Positions 35,161 to 43,449 of a DNA stretch of 64,000 nt are shown in pieces. The notes beneath the pieces were generated by a model. It ran no database searches and was not told the DNA's origin. It worked only from the letters and a program-made list of their open reading frames with translations. Origin of the DNA: Leptotrichia shahii (GTDB lineage: Bacteria > Fusobacteriota > Fusobacteriia > Fusobacteriales > Leptotrichiaceae); NCBI RefSeq assembly GCF_008327825.1, contig NZ_AP019827.1:1860001-1924000 (forward strand). The letters are read 5' to 3'. The position numbers were made by a program, and so were the translations under genes. Numbering within the stretch: the first letter of the stretch is position 1; each line of letters starts with the position of its first letter.

Positions 35161-35827
35161 TATCTGTCTCCTCCAAATCTTTATTTTTTTTATAAACCTC
35201 AATCATATCTGCTGCATTAAAAGCCACTATTTTTTCATTATTTTGCTCACTTTTCAAATATATCGGTCCATTAAACGGATCTTTTTTTTCCACAATATAT
35301 TTTTCCTTTAAATTTATGTCCAAATCCCGTAAATAATCATATAATTCTATATTATCTTCCACACTTAATATAACAATTTCATCGTCTTCTTCAGTTTCAG
35401 ATAATTTTATAATATTTTCCTCATCAAAGTTTTCCAAATTATAGAAAATCGGGCTCCCGTGCGGACATTCCTTAGGATAAAACAGGAATTTTTCCAGCTT
35501 TTGAAGAAGTTTATTGCTAGTTACATGTTCCAGAATTTCCGCTTCCTTATGAACTTCTTCCTTTTCATACCCCAGCTTTTCAAACAAAAAAACTTCCCAA
35601 ACCCTATGTTTACGTATAATGTCAAGTGCAAAACTGTTCCCTTTTTCAGTAAGTTTTACCGTTTTCTTGTCAATAGTTAAATAATCATCGTTTACCAGCT
35701 TTTTTATCATTTCACTGACTGAAGCTGGAGAGATATTTAAATATTCTGCAAGTTTTTTATTGGAATATTCCTTCTTTTTTTTCAAAGTATATATTCCTTT
35801 TAGATAATCTTCTATACTTCTGCTCAT
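35153..35827 (-). CDS. DtxR/MntR-family metal-dependent repressor
   Basis: This regulator binds DNA when loaded with Fe or Mn and most likely represses its own operon of metal uptake genes. The N-terminal winged helix has EYSNKKLAEYLNISPASVSEMIKKL; given in parts, the recognition helix is SPASVSEMIKKL near residues 32-43. The dimerisation domain has HEA/EILEHVTSNKL and FYPKECPHGSPI, both conserved. Residues 145-215 form the C-terminal SH3-like/FeoA-type domain. Length is 224 residues. An AAAGGAG site precedes the ATG. Palindromic operators lie at 35847-35883. Confidence 0.9.
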   Translation of the reverse strand: MSRSIEDYLKGIYTLKKKKEYSNKKLAEYLNISPASVSEMIKKLVNDDYLTIDKKTVKLTEKGNSFALDIIRKHRVWEVFLFEKLGYEKEEVHKEAEILEHVTSNKLLQKLEKFLFYPKECPHGSPIFYNLENFDEENIIKLSETEEDDEIVILSVEDNIELYDYLRDLDINLKEKYIVEKKDPFNGPIYLKSEQNNEKIVAFNAADMIEVYKKNKDLEETDNE

Positions 35828-35846
35828 CTCAACTCCTTTCTATTTG

Positions 35847-35883
35847 TTTAGCCTAGCCTAACCATATATTTAGGTCAACCTAA
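35847..35883 (-). promoter_or_regulatory. Two DtxR-type operator palindromes upstream of the regulator gene
   Basis: TTAGGT-CA-ACCTAA (35870-35883) is a perfect 6-bp inverted repeat. TTTAGCCTAGCCTAACC (35847-35863) is a second, similar site. Both recall the DtxR/IdeR consensus TTAGGTTAGGCTAACCTAA. They lie between the promoter and the start codon of the regulator, as expected for autoregulation. Confidence 0.75.
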
Positions 35884-35893
35884 TAACAATATT

Positions 35894-35922
35894 ATATTAC
35901 CACCATATATTTAAATTGTCAA
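35894..35922 (-). promoter_or_regulatory. Promoter of the metal regulator-transporter operon
   Basis: On the minus strand TTGACA (35922-35917) and TAATAT (35899-35894) are 17 bases apart. The operator at 35870-35883 starts about 11 bases further on, over the likely transcription start. Confidence 0.6.
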
Positions 35923-36149
35923 GATAGATTTAATAATTTTTTCAGATTTCAAAAAAAAGCACACTTGCATTATTAAATGCTTGTGTACTTAAATAACAGA
36001 AAAAGAAAATATTTAAAACTTAGATAAAATATAATTTTGAATGAATTATCCAAGTTTTTTATATAACTTTCTAAATCAATTTTAATGTTAATTTTCTCCA
36101 TTTTTATTTTACAACATTTTTTTTAAATAAAGTGTAACTTTGGTTACAT

Positions 36150-36194
36150 AAAAAAAATTCCTATTTTAAATTTTACTAAAGAATAATAGGAATT
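36150..36194 (-). terminator. Terminator of bioY
   Basis: AATTCCTATT (36156-36165) and AATAGGAATT (36185-36194) form a perfect 10-bp stem, followed on the minus strand by a run of T. A second imperfect hairpin with a T-run lies at about 35950-35990. The rest of the gap from 35923 to 36304 shows no gene. Confidence 0.65.
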
Positions 36195-36304
36195 TTATTA
36201 TATATTCAAAACTAGTTTGGTTTTATGGATATTTTACCATATTTTATAATATTTACTGAAAATTTGTAGAAATAATTTTCATTTGAATTTTTTTGTCTCA
36301 TAAA

Positions 36305-36895
36305 TTAATTCTTTTTATCATTATTATTTTTTGGAATAAATTTCCATAATGTTGGAACAAGCAATGTTACAGCAGTTGATTTTAACGCATCTCCTGGAAG
36401 GAAAGGCAATACACCAACCATGAATGCATTTTTACCTGGTAAAAATAATGATAATTGCAATGCACCTAATGTCAAGATAATTGTACTAGAAAGCATTAAT
36501 GAAAGTATTGTTTTTACGTAAGATTTTGTAACTCCTTTATCAGCTAAATATCCTAAAAGAATTGTAGAAACAATATATCCTAAAATATACCCTCCTGTTG
36601 GTGAAAATAAGGATCCTGCTTTAGCACCAGCAAAAATTGGAGCACCTAAGCTACCTGCTGCAACATAGGAAAGGATTGTTGCAGTTCCTAATTTTTTGCC
36701 GTATAGTAACGCCATTAATGTGACTCCAAATGTCCCAAGTGTAATTGGTACTGGAGTATAAGGTAATGGAATCATAACTTGAGCCATTAAACTCAAAAAT
36801 GCTACTCCACCTAATACTAAAAGAACATTTTTTAAAATTTCTTTTTCTTTTGATTCAATTTTGACAATATTGCTAATTAATGTATTCTGTTTCAT
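36305..36895 (-). CDS. bioY: Biotin transporter BioY (ECF S-component)
   Basis: BioY is the membrane substrate-binding component for biotin uptake, alone or with the energy-coupling factor module. It has six hydrophobic segments and the signature MIPLPYTPVPITLGTFGV near residue 40, then SPTGGYILGY. ATG 36895 (MKQNTLISNIV) is chosen, with TGGAGG 7 bases upstream. Length is 196 residues. No ECF ATPase genes lie nearby. A perfect 16-bp palindrome covers its -10 region, suggesting a dedicated repressor. Confidence 0.92.
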   Translation of the reverse strand: MKQNTLISNIVKIESKEKEILKNVLLVLGGVAFLSLMAQVMIPLPYTPVPITLGTFGVTLMALLYGKKLGTATILSYVAAGSLGAPIFAGAKAGSLFSPTGGYILGYIVSTILLGYLADKGVTKSYVKTILSLMLSSTIILTLGALQLSLFLPGKNAFMVGVLPFLPGDALKSTAVTLLVPTLWKFIPKNNNDKKN

Positions 36896-36917
36896 AAAAA
36901 ACCTCCATTTTTGTATT

Positions 36918-36946
36918 ATTATAACACGTGTTATATAAAAAGTCAA
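36918..36946 (-). promoter_or_regulatory. Promoter of bioY
   Basis: TTGACT (36946-36941) and TATAAT (36923-36918) on the minus strand are 17 bases apart. The start codon is about 23 bases downstream of the -10 element, with TGGAGG in between. Confidence 0.7.
36920..36935. promoter_or_regulatory. Perfect 16-bp palindrome overlapping the bioY promoter
   Basis: TATAACACGTGTTATA is fully self-complementary and covers the -10 element and most of the spacer. It does not look like a BirA operator (two half sites about 15 bases apart) or a BioR box, so the regulator is unknown. Confidence 0.7.
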
Positions 36947-36963
36947 TAAATGTAAATCTCAGA

Positions 36964-39894
36964 TTAAAAATTAAATCTAACCCCTGTTGTAAATACATTA
37001 TTATTTCCTTTACCTTTTCCACTATCAACAGAACCATCATAATTTATATACCATCCAAAGTCTTTATTTACTTCTGTCAATGCTCCAACTCCAGCCCAAG
37101 TTTTATTCTTAGAAAGTCCAATACCTTTTACTTTGAATGTTGCTCCTGGAAGTCCAGTATATCTTGCATCAAAACTTAGATCCTGTTTATTAAAGGCTCT
37201 TTGATGTGTTACATATCCTTGGAATGTAGTTTTGCTTCCACCCTTCCAGTTTACAGATTTTCCAGCTCTAAGTCCAACTAATGCAGCTGTCTGATTATAA
37301 TTTTTCTTGTCAGCAGTTAATCCAAATTGACTTTTTTCTTCAGAGAATGACCCTCTTACAACCGTATCGTGAGTTAATCCTACAAATGGTGTTACTACAA
37401 AATCTCCATTAGCATTTTTAACGTCATATCCTGTTTCTAAATATCCAGAATAAACTTTATCATTATGATTAATTTTAGCTCTAGTATAGTCGTTATTACT
37501 TAAAATAATATCCCTTTCCACATCACTGTCAACAAATCCAATTCCAAAACGTCCTTGTAAGTAGACTGGAACATCTTTGTTTCCTAATCTTCCATATAAT
37601 GAAATTCCAAAATTGTTAGCATCAGATTTACCACCATATCTGTCAAATTTAACATCAGCTTTTGAATAAGACAAAGCAGTACCTAAAATTAAGTTGTCTC
37701 CAAATTGCTTATCAACTCCAACTTGTCCACCATATACTTTAGTACTTCCCTTACCATATCCATCTTGTTTTAATTTACCATTAGCACCCAATCCAGAAAT
37801 CCATAATCCAAATTTATCTCCAACATTGTCAAGAGTTCCTAACATAACTAATCTATTAGACAAATCCTTATTTACAGTTTGAGAATGTTGGAAAGTCAAT
37901 GCTTGTGCTGAAGCATAAATTTGTCCAGATAGACTATCCAAAACGGCTGCCCTGTTTGAAGAAGTAAGAGCTTGTAATTTAGCGGCTTTTCTTTCAAACT
38001 GTGTAACATTTCCAGATGTTCCATTTTCAATGTCTTGATCTAATTTTTGAAAAGCGGTTTCTAGATTTTGTGCAGTATTTTTTTGCATTTCATCAGATTC
38101 TGATATCTTTTCTACATAATCCAGTACATTTTTTCTACTTACTTTTGCAGAAACAGAATTTTCAGTCTGATCAATCTTAGTATTTAACATTTCATCAGTA
38201 TTTACATCAGTAACATTTCCTTGGATTTTATCGTCAGATGTAATTACATTTTGTACAGTTCCATTAGATGTTATATATTTTCTTTCACCATTTTGTTCAG
38301 GTTTTACTTCAAGTTTAGAATTATTTAAGTTGACTTTTCCTTTTACATGTATATTAGAATTTAAGTCTGTTACAATTCTAGAATTTTCCAATGATTCATA
38401 GTTTCCAGCAACCTCTGTAGAACCGAAGTTTTCTATTGTTCCATCATTTTTAATGTTATTTTTTATTATAGCGCTATTTGTAGAAAGAATAGCCTGTCTT
38501 CTTACGTTGATTGAAGAAGCATAAACACCGTTTACTTGCAATCTACCATTATTTACAGTTGTATCTCCTGTAAATGTAGAGTTTCCAGATAAAATCAAGT
38601 CTCCAGCTCCATCTTTAATTACACCTGCATCTCCTGAAATATCATTTGAGAAAGTATAGCTTCCACTTGGAATATTAATGCTTACATTATCTGAAAGCGC
38701 AAGTTCCTTACTAAATAAGGCAGGCCCTTTTAACGCTTTATCAATATTTAAAAGTCCCCATCCGTAAACTTCATCGACACCAGATGCTCCTATATCTGTC
38801 GCAGTTGATAAAATTGTTTGACGAATTAGGCTAGCATCCATCCAAGGATATTTTTCTTTAAGTAATGCAGCTGTTCCTGTTACTAGCGGTGCGGCAAAAG
38901 AAGAACCCCCACCAACATAATTTTGTCCTTTTATTGTAAATGTTTGATCTCCAACAGCAGTTACAGTCCAGTTTTTAGCAACTCCTGCAGGTGATAACGG
39001 AGTCAAATTATCCCAGCTTGTATCTCCCAGTTTAGATTCGTTTTTTGAAGTCAATGCAACTACATTAATCCATCCCTTTTGAAGTCCGCTTTCAAAATGT
39101 GGTAAACCTCCTTCAAGTGTAGGCTGTTTGTCAGAAGAATCATTTCCAGCAGACCATACAAATAAAGAACCATTATTTACTTCATTTTTATAAAAATCAA
39201 GCATAGAACTTCCAATTTGGTGTCCATAATAATGGCTTGAAGCAGAATCATTATTAAAATCCGTTACTTCTCCGTCGATTCCGAATGATTGATTATAGAT
39301 GGTTACCCCATTATCTTTTAATTTTTGATACATTTCTAATTTTACGCTTGGATAAGTCACTTTTTTGTCAGTATTACGTTTAGCTGCGTCAATTACATAT
39401 ACACTAGCACCTTTTGCAATTCCATTTGAAGAACCTGCAGCAAGATCCGCTACAACAATTCCATGATCATCGTTTTCAGTAGCTTCTGATGTAAATCCAG
39501 AAACTGTAAGTTTTGTTAAACGACTTCCAAATTTTTCTGAAAGATCAGAACTAAATGCTGAATTTTCAAATCCTACGTCAATAATTCCCACTTTTACATT
39601 ATTACCTGTGAGTGTTGTATTTGAATTGTTGTGAGGATTATCTTTATTATAAGAAAGAGTAGAAGAATTCCAGCCTATTCCAGAAGTTGTTGTTGTTACA
39701 GTCGGTTTTGTTGTTACTGGTGCCGGATCTGTAGGAGTAGGAGTAGCCGCTGCTGTTCCACCCGAATTGCCGCCTCCGCCACCTCCGCCTCCACCACAGC
39801 TAATTAGTAGCGCAGCTAATCCGAGGATAATCGTGCTTTTGGCAAAGTTATGCTTTTTCATATCTTTCTTGAATTGTTTTAAATTAGTGGTCAT
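36964..39894 (-). CDS. Lipoprotein S8 serine protease autotransporter (NalP/SphB1-like)
   Basis: The passenger is a subtilisin-like protease with D106 (GIIDVGFE), H144 (DDHGIVVA), oxyanion N251 (AGND) and S332 (GGGSSFAAP). A lipobox LLISC puts a lipid on Cys33, followed by nine Gly. Residues 395-480 include a passenger-associated repeat (GAGDLILSGNSTFTGDT). The last ~280 residues form the autotransporter barrel, ending in FTTGVRFNF. NalP in Neisseria is also a lipidated S8 autotransporter that processes other surface proteins, so a similar role is possible. ATG 39894 has AAAGGAG; a second ATG 11 codons later is possible. Length is 976 residues. Confidence 0.9.
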   Translation of the reverse strand: MTTNLKQFKKDMKKHNFAKSTIILGLAALLISCGGGGGGGGGNSGGTAAATPTPTDPAPVTTKPTVTTTTSGIGWNSSTLSYNKDNPHNNSNTTLTGNNVKVGIIDVGFENSAFSSDLSEKFGSRLTKLTVSGFTSEATENDDHGIVVADLAAGSSNGIAKGASVYVIDAAKRNTDKKVTYPSVKLEMYQKLKDNGVTIYNQSFGIDGEVTDFNNDSASSHYYGHQIGSSMLDFYKNEVNNGSLFVWSAGNDSSDKQPTLEGGLPHFESGLQKGWINVVALTSKNESKLGDTSWDNLTPLSPAGVAKNWTVTAVGDQTFTIKGQNYVGGGSSFAAPLVTGTAALLKEKYPWMDASLIRQTILSTATDIGASGVDEVYGWGLLNIDKALKGPALFSKELALSDNVSINIPSGSYTFSNDISGDAGVIKDGAGDLILSGNSTFTGDTTVNNGRLQVNGVYASSINVRRQAILSTNSAIIKNNIKNDGTIENFGSTEVAGNYESLENSRIVTDLNSNIHVKGKVNLNNSKLEVKPEQNGERKYITSNGTVQNVITSDDKIQGNVTDVNTDEMLNTKIDQTENSVSAKVSRKNVLDYVEKISESDEMQKNTAQNLETAFQKLDQDIENGTSGNVTQFERKAAKLQALTSSNRAAVLDSLSGQIYASAQALTFQHSQTVNKDLSNRLVMLGTLDNVGDKFGLWISGLGANGKLKQDGYGKGSTKVYGGQVGVDKQFGDNLILGTALSYSKADVKFDRYGGKSDANNFGISLYGRLGNKDVPVYLQGRFGIGFVDSDVERDIILSNNDYTRAKINHNDKVYSGYLETGYDVKNANGDFVVTPFVGLTHDTVVRGSFSEEKSQFGLTADKKNYNQTAALVGLRAGKSVNWKGGSKTTFQGYVTHQRAFNKQDLSFDARYTGLPGATFKVKGIGLSKNKTWAGVGALTEVNKDFGWYINYDGSVDSGKGKGNNNVFTTGVRFNF

Positions 39895-40039
39895 AGTAAC
39901 CGCTCTCCTTTCAATTTTAAACTGCTATTTAAGAAATTATTTTTTAAATAAAAAACTAAATATAATATCTAATACTTATAATAATTTTCCAATAGTATTC
40001 TACCATATTTTTTTGAAAAAATCACTACAGAATTTAAAA

Positions 40040-40741
40040 TTATTTAAAAATTTCTCCAGCTTCCTTATACCATAAAACCAAGTCCAGCTCATCCATTTTT
40101 ATTTTTGAAAAATATGAATATTCTCTCATTTTTTCTTCAATTTCATAATATTTTTTCTCAGTTATTGTCTTAGGAATTTCATCAATCACATTAAGAGCTT
40201 CAAGATTTCTCAAAATATGCCTATCTAAAATTGCAATATTTTCTCCAAATCCAAGATTTCGCAGCACATGATTTGCCTCCTTTAGTCCCATACCTCTAAC
40301 GTTTTTCAATATCCATTTTCGTTTTTCAAAAGTATCCCCAATTCCAGACAAAATTTTCTTTGGCTGCAATTTCCCGTCTCTTGTCATTAATTCTCGTAAT
40401 TCCACCAAATATCTAGACTTATTATTTTTAAATCTGACAATATTCAAAAATTCAACTATCTCTTCAGCTTTTCCTTCATACAGAAGATCATTTTTCACTA
40501 TATTTGTAATAGCTTTCCAAGCATTTTTAGCCTTCGACTGAGGTGTCAAGATACAAAATGCCATTTCTGCAAAAACCTCTTGTTCTGTACCTTCCCATGC
40601 CTTTTTATAACCTTTTATAGCCTTTTCAATTCCAGTTTTTATTTCTTTGTGAATTTTAAGGATTTCCTTGTGCTTTTCCTGATTAATTTTTTTACTAATG
40701 TTGTTATATTTATCACTTTTTTTCTCAATTTTTTTAGACAT
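40040..40741 (-). CDS. 8-oxoguanine DNA glycosylase/AP lyase, Ogg2 type
   Basis: This repair enzyme excises 8-oxoguanine and cuts the abasic strand. Residues 60-75 read AEMAFCILTPQSKAKNAW, a signature of the archaeal-type Ogg2 group (MjaOgg). NVRGMGLKEANHVLRNLG near 155 is the helix-hairpin-helix with the catalytic Lys, and AILDRHILRNL near 180 holds the catalytic Asp. There is no iron-sulfur cluster motif, unlike endonuclease III. At 233 residues it is slightly longer than the ~207 typical of archaeal Ogg2, due to a basic N-terminal extension. Confidence 0.85.
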   Translation of the reverse strand: MSKKIEKKSDKYNNISKKINQEKHKEILKIHKEIKTGIEKAIKGYKKAWEGTEQEVFAEMAFCILTPQSKAKNAWKAITNIVKNDLLYEGKAEEIVEFLNIVRFKNNKSRYLVELRELMTRDGKLQPKKILSGIGDTFEKRKWILKNVRGMGLKEANHVLRNLGFGENIAILDRHILRNLEALNVIDEIPKTITEKKYYEIEEKMREYSYFSKIKMDELDLVLWYKEAGEIFK

Positions 40742-40840
40742 AATTAAAGTTCCTTTTTTTATTTTTTTGGATAATAATAAACTCTAGAAAAAAATAGAAA
40801 TAAGATTTTATAGAATTTATTTAAATTTGAAAAATTTTGA

Positions 40841-41716
40841 TTATTTCAGAAAAAATTTTCCAATTTCATCAATAGTTTCCTCTGTTTCTTTAAGGGGTGC
40901 TAAAATCCAGTCATGGCACAAATTTTCTCCAATTTTTATTTCTACGCTTGTTCCAACTGCAATTTCCAGCATATCGCTTAATTTTAAGCAATCAGGATAC
41001 AAAATTTCATTTGTTCCAAAAATGAGGAATATTTCCCCAAGATTATCCATATTTCCATAAATTGGCGAAATCAGCGGATCTTTCACATCCAGTTCCCCAG
41101 CAAACTGCTTTCCAGTTACAATCAGCCCATTTAACGGCAAAAGCGGATCTTTTTCTGCAAATTCCTCTATTTCCTCATTTGTCATTGAAACATCAACCCA
41201 AGGCGACATCAATACAGTTTTTTCTGGAAAAGGTAACTGCTTTTCTTCTTTTAATCTTTGCAAAAATGCAAGTGCCAGCCCCCCGCCAGAAGAATCTCCA
41301 AATAAATAAAACTCATCATCTTTATATTTTTTTATTATTTTTCTATAAGCCCCCATTACAACTTTATGTGCTTTCTCCACAGTATTTTCAGGAGCAAGCG
41401 GATAATCAATGAATGTAACTTTCAAATGATATTTCTTTACGAGTTTTTCAATAATATTTTTATGCCCCCGAACAGCACGCATGACATAAGCCCCGCCGTG
41501 CAAAAAAATAATATGCCTGTTACAGCTTTTTTCACTGAAAACTGTTAAAATTTGATATTCGTCAATGAACTGCTCATCAATAGCAAGCGACTTGTCAAAA
41601 TTTTTTTTATTCAAAAAATCCGTATCTCTTCTTGGATTTAAAAAATCCTTTTCCTTATATTTTTTCATATTTACCAACTTTGCGATTGGTACTGCAATAT
41701 CTGATAATAAACTCAT
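40841..41716 (-). CDS. Alpha/beta hydrolase, hormone-sensitive-lipase-type esterase
   Basis: The enzyme probably hydrolyses short-chain esters. HGGAYVM (near residue 75) is the oxyanion-hole HGG motif, YRKIIKKY precedes GDSSGGGLALAF with the nucleophilic Ser, and DPLLPL/GTNEILYPD carries the acidic residue. The His is in CHDWI near 271. These fit the Aes/HSL family. No signal peptide is visible, so it is probably cytoplasmic or membrane-associated through its hydrophobic start. Length is 291 residues. The physiological substrate is unknown. Confidence 0.85.
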   Translation of the reverse strand: MSLLSDIAVPIAKLVNMKKYKEKDFLNPRRDTDFLNKKNFDKSLAIDEQFIDEYQILTVFSEKSCNRHIIFLHGGAYVMRAVRGHKNIIEKLVKKYHLKVTFIDYPLAPENTVEKAHKVVMGAYRKIIKKYKDDEFYLFGDSSGGGLALAFLQRLKEEKQLPFPEKTVLMSPWVDVSMTNEEIEEFAEKDPLLPLNGLIVTGKQFAGELDVKDPLISPIYGNMDNLGEIFLIFGTNEILYPDCLKLSDMLEIAVGTSVEIKIGENLCHDWILAPLKETEETIDEIGKFFLK

Positions 41717-41842
41717 TTTTTTTATTTTATTTTAAAAAAATAATCAAACTCCTTTCTTTTTTACTGCTTTTTTACAAAGGCTTTCATTCCTTTACTTATC
41801 ATAAACTACTATTGTTTAATTTTTATTTTTTTACGAAAATAA

Positions 41843-41942
41843 TAAAACTAATTTAAAACTGAACTCAAAAGCTATGACTATTTTAAGTTTATATGATTTT
41901 TAATAGTTTTATTTTGAGTGGATTCAAGTATAATTTAAAATT
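41843..41942 (+). repeat. Family C dispersed repeat, copy 3 (internally shortened)
   Basis: Matches copies at 21395 and 50277 from aaaactaatttaaaactgaa to gattcaagtataatttaaaa, but lacks the block actcaaactctaa in the middle. It lies just upstream of the esterase gene start on the other strand. Confidence 0.65.
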
Positions 41943-42018
41943 TATAACTATTTTGCGAAATAATATAAATAAAATTACCTAAGTGGCAGATTTTATAAAA
42001 AAATAATGAATAATAGAC

Positions 42019-42118
42019 CTGTTTGATAACTATATAAACTTAAAGGTTAATAAATAAATATCCTGAAGCAAGAGGTTTTGATCTCTTGTATAGATAAAAA
42101 ACTTAGGTTATCGAACAT
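42019..42118 (+). repeat. Family B MITE-like element, copy 3
   Basis: TGTTTGATAAC (42020-42030) and GTTATCGAACA (42107-42117) are terminal inverted repeats with one mismatch. The core reads gcaagaggttttgatctctt, a palindrome whose arms differ from those of the other copies but still pair. Confidence 0.65.
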
Positions 42119-42147
42119 ATCTAATATTAACTAAATTAAAATGTATT

Positions 42148-42729
42148 TTATTCTATAAATTTTATTTTATCTTCAATTTCCACATAACGTTCTTTCCCAA
42201 TAATCTTTTCCAAATCCACATTTGACCTTATGTTATTTTTTTCAATTTCAGGAATCAATTTTTTTATTTCCTTATTTGTAAATCCTATTTTTTTTAATTC
42301 CTTTTCATTTGATTTGTTAATATAATATTTTGTTATTTCACGCCCATAATTTTGTCTGGAATTCTGTATTTTTTCATTATCTACAAACAAAAATTTTTGA
42401 GCAATTTCCAATCCTGATTTTCCAAATCCAGAGACATTCTTTACTTCATCAACATCTTTAATAATCCCAACTTCATCCCGATATTTAACAAATTTTTCAG
42501 CCTTATTCTTATTAATCCCCAGCTTTAGCAAATCTTTATATTCAATACTGTTAATATCAAATTTTACATTGCTTTTTGTCAAATCAGTATCTTTCTTAGC
42601 CTTATCCTTTTTATAATTTTTTTCCTTGCTAATTTCAATTTCAGGAATATTTTTCTCCTCAATTAAAAGTCTTAAAAAATTTCCCACAATTAATAGCATT
42701 ACAAAAATAATGACATATTTTATTTTCAT
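42148..42729 (-). CDS. Membrane-anchored helix-hairpin-helix protein
   Basis: An N-terminal membrane segment (MKIKYVIIFVMLLIVGNFL) is followed by a charged linker and two HhH-like modules. The first covers residues 75-125 (YKDLLKLGINKNKAEKFVKYR, then VKNVSGFGKSGLEIAQKF), the second residues 145-190. The first module resembles the ComEA/HhH1 fold that binds DNA in competence. A competence role is inferred only from this resemblance; the usual ComEA N-A-A motif context is not obvious. ATG 42729 is chosen with AAGGGGG upstream. Length is 193 residues. Confidence 0.7.
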   Translation of the reverse strand: MKIKYVIIFVMLLIVGNFLRLLIEEKNIPEIEISKEKNYKKDKAKKDTDLTKSNVKFDINSIEYKDLLKLGINKNKAEKFVKYRDEVGIIKDVDEVKNVSGFGKSGLEIAQKFLFVDNEKIQNSRQNYGREITKYYINKSNEKELKKIGFTNKEIKKLIPEIEKNNIRSNVDLEKIIGKERYVEIEDKIKFIE

Positions 42730-42780
42730 AATAATCCCCCTTTTAATTATTTTATTTAACAATTTTTGAAAATCTGCCAC

Positions 42781-43341
42781 TTAAATAAAATAACTTATAT
42801 TTTATGACAAATTATACCACATTGATTTGTTATTTAATAGATAAAAAAATTAAAATTTAAATTTTATCATTCTGTAATCATTAAATAAAATTTTTATCTA
42901 TTTAATTAGGTTATTTTATTAATCACTTATTTTTTAGAATATTTTAATTAATTATCATTTTTTTATTTATAATTCTAAATCTTTTTTGACGTAAGGGCAT
43001 CATACGCCATGCCCTTACAACCCGGCTTTACGCAAAACTTTCTTATATAAGAAAAATAGAACTCGCTTTTGAATATAAATAATTTTAATTCAAGTAATCT
43101 TATCTAATTTAAAATTTATTCCAAAAGCTCAAACAGCTATTTTTCTTCTAACGAAATTTTGCTTGTTACTTACTTTTATATTCAATCTCATTCAAATAAC
43201 AGATTTATTGCAAATTTTTTTTACAAAATAAAAAACATAAAATAAAAAAAATATTTATTAACAAAAATAATACTAAAATAAAAACTAATAAAATAACTTT
43301 GCTGAGTTTTTTGAAGTAGAAAAAAGAAAATAAACTAATTT
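42781..43341. other. Gap with repeat relics, no gene seen
   Basis: The stretch holds the family D hairpin near 42991-43018. At about 43140-43260 there is further repeat-like DNA that, read on the minus strand, resembles sequences near 1140, 10080 and 13640-13920. No open frame with a credible start was found. Confidence 0.45.
42960..43075 (+). repeat. Family D dispersed repeat with covarying hairpin, copy 3
   Basis: GTAAGGGCAT (42991-43000) pairs perfectly with ATGCCCTTAC (43009-43018) around the loop CATACGCC. The stem differs from copies 1 and 2 at paired positions. The trailing motif is CCCGGCTTTACGCAAAAC. Confidence 0.65.
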
Positions 43342-43342
43342 T

Positions 43343-43374
43343 CTCATTTGCCTTTAATAAAAATATGTTATTAT
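43343..43374 (+). promoter_or_regulatory. Shared CTCATT-type promoter motif, site 1 (DUF4153 gene)
   Basis: CTCATTTGCCTTTAATAAA (43343-43361) is followed by a TATTAT -10 element at 43369-43374. The distance from CTCATT to the -10 is 26 bases, identical to sites 52189 and 55008. The gene starts about 75 bases downstream. Confidence 0.55.
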
Positions 43375-43449
43375 TATTGTGAAATAAATAATTTTCTCTA
43401 TTTATTTAATTTTGAAAAAGAGATTGAAATATGATAAGAGGTGATTTTT

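Noticed and set aside
34898-35311. 137-codon plus-strand frame opposite the metal-binding lipoprotein and DtxR genes
   Set aside because: Both genes on the minus strand are well supported; the frame has no family resemblance.
39770-39800. Poly-Gly codon run as a phase-variable tract
   Set aside because: The codons are mixed (gga, ggt, ggc), not a homopolymer or perfect short tandem repeat, so slippage is unlikely.
39767-40075. Plus-strand frame starting with a poly-Pro run
   Set aside because: The run is the reverse complement of the nine-Gly stretch of the autotransporter lipoprotein.
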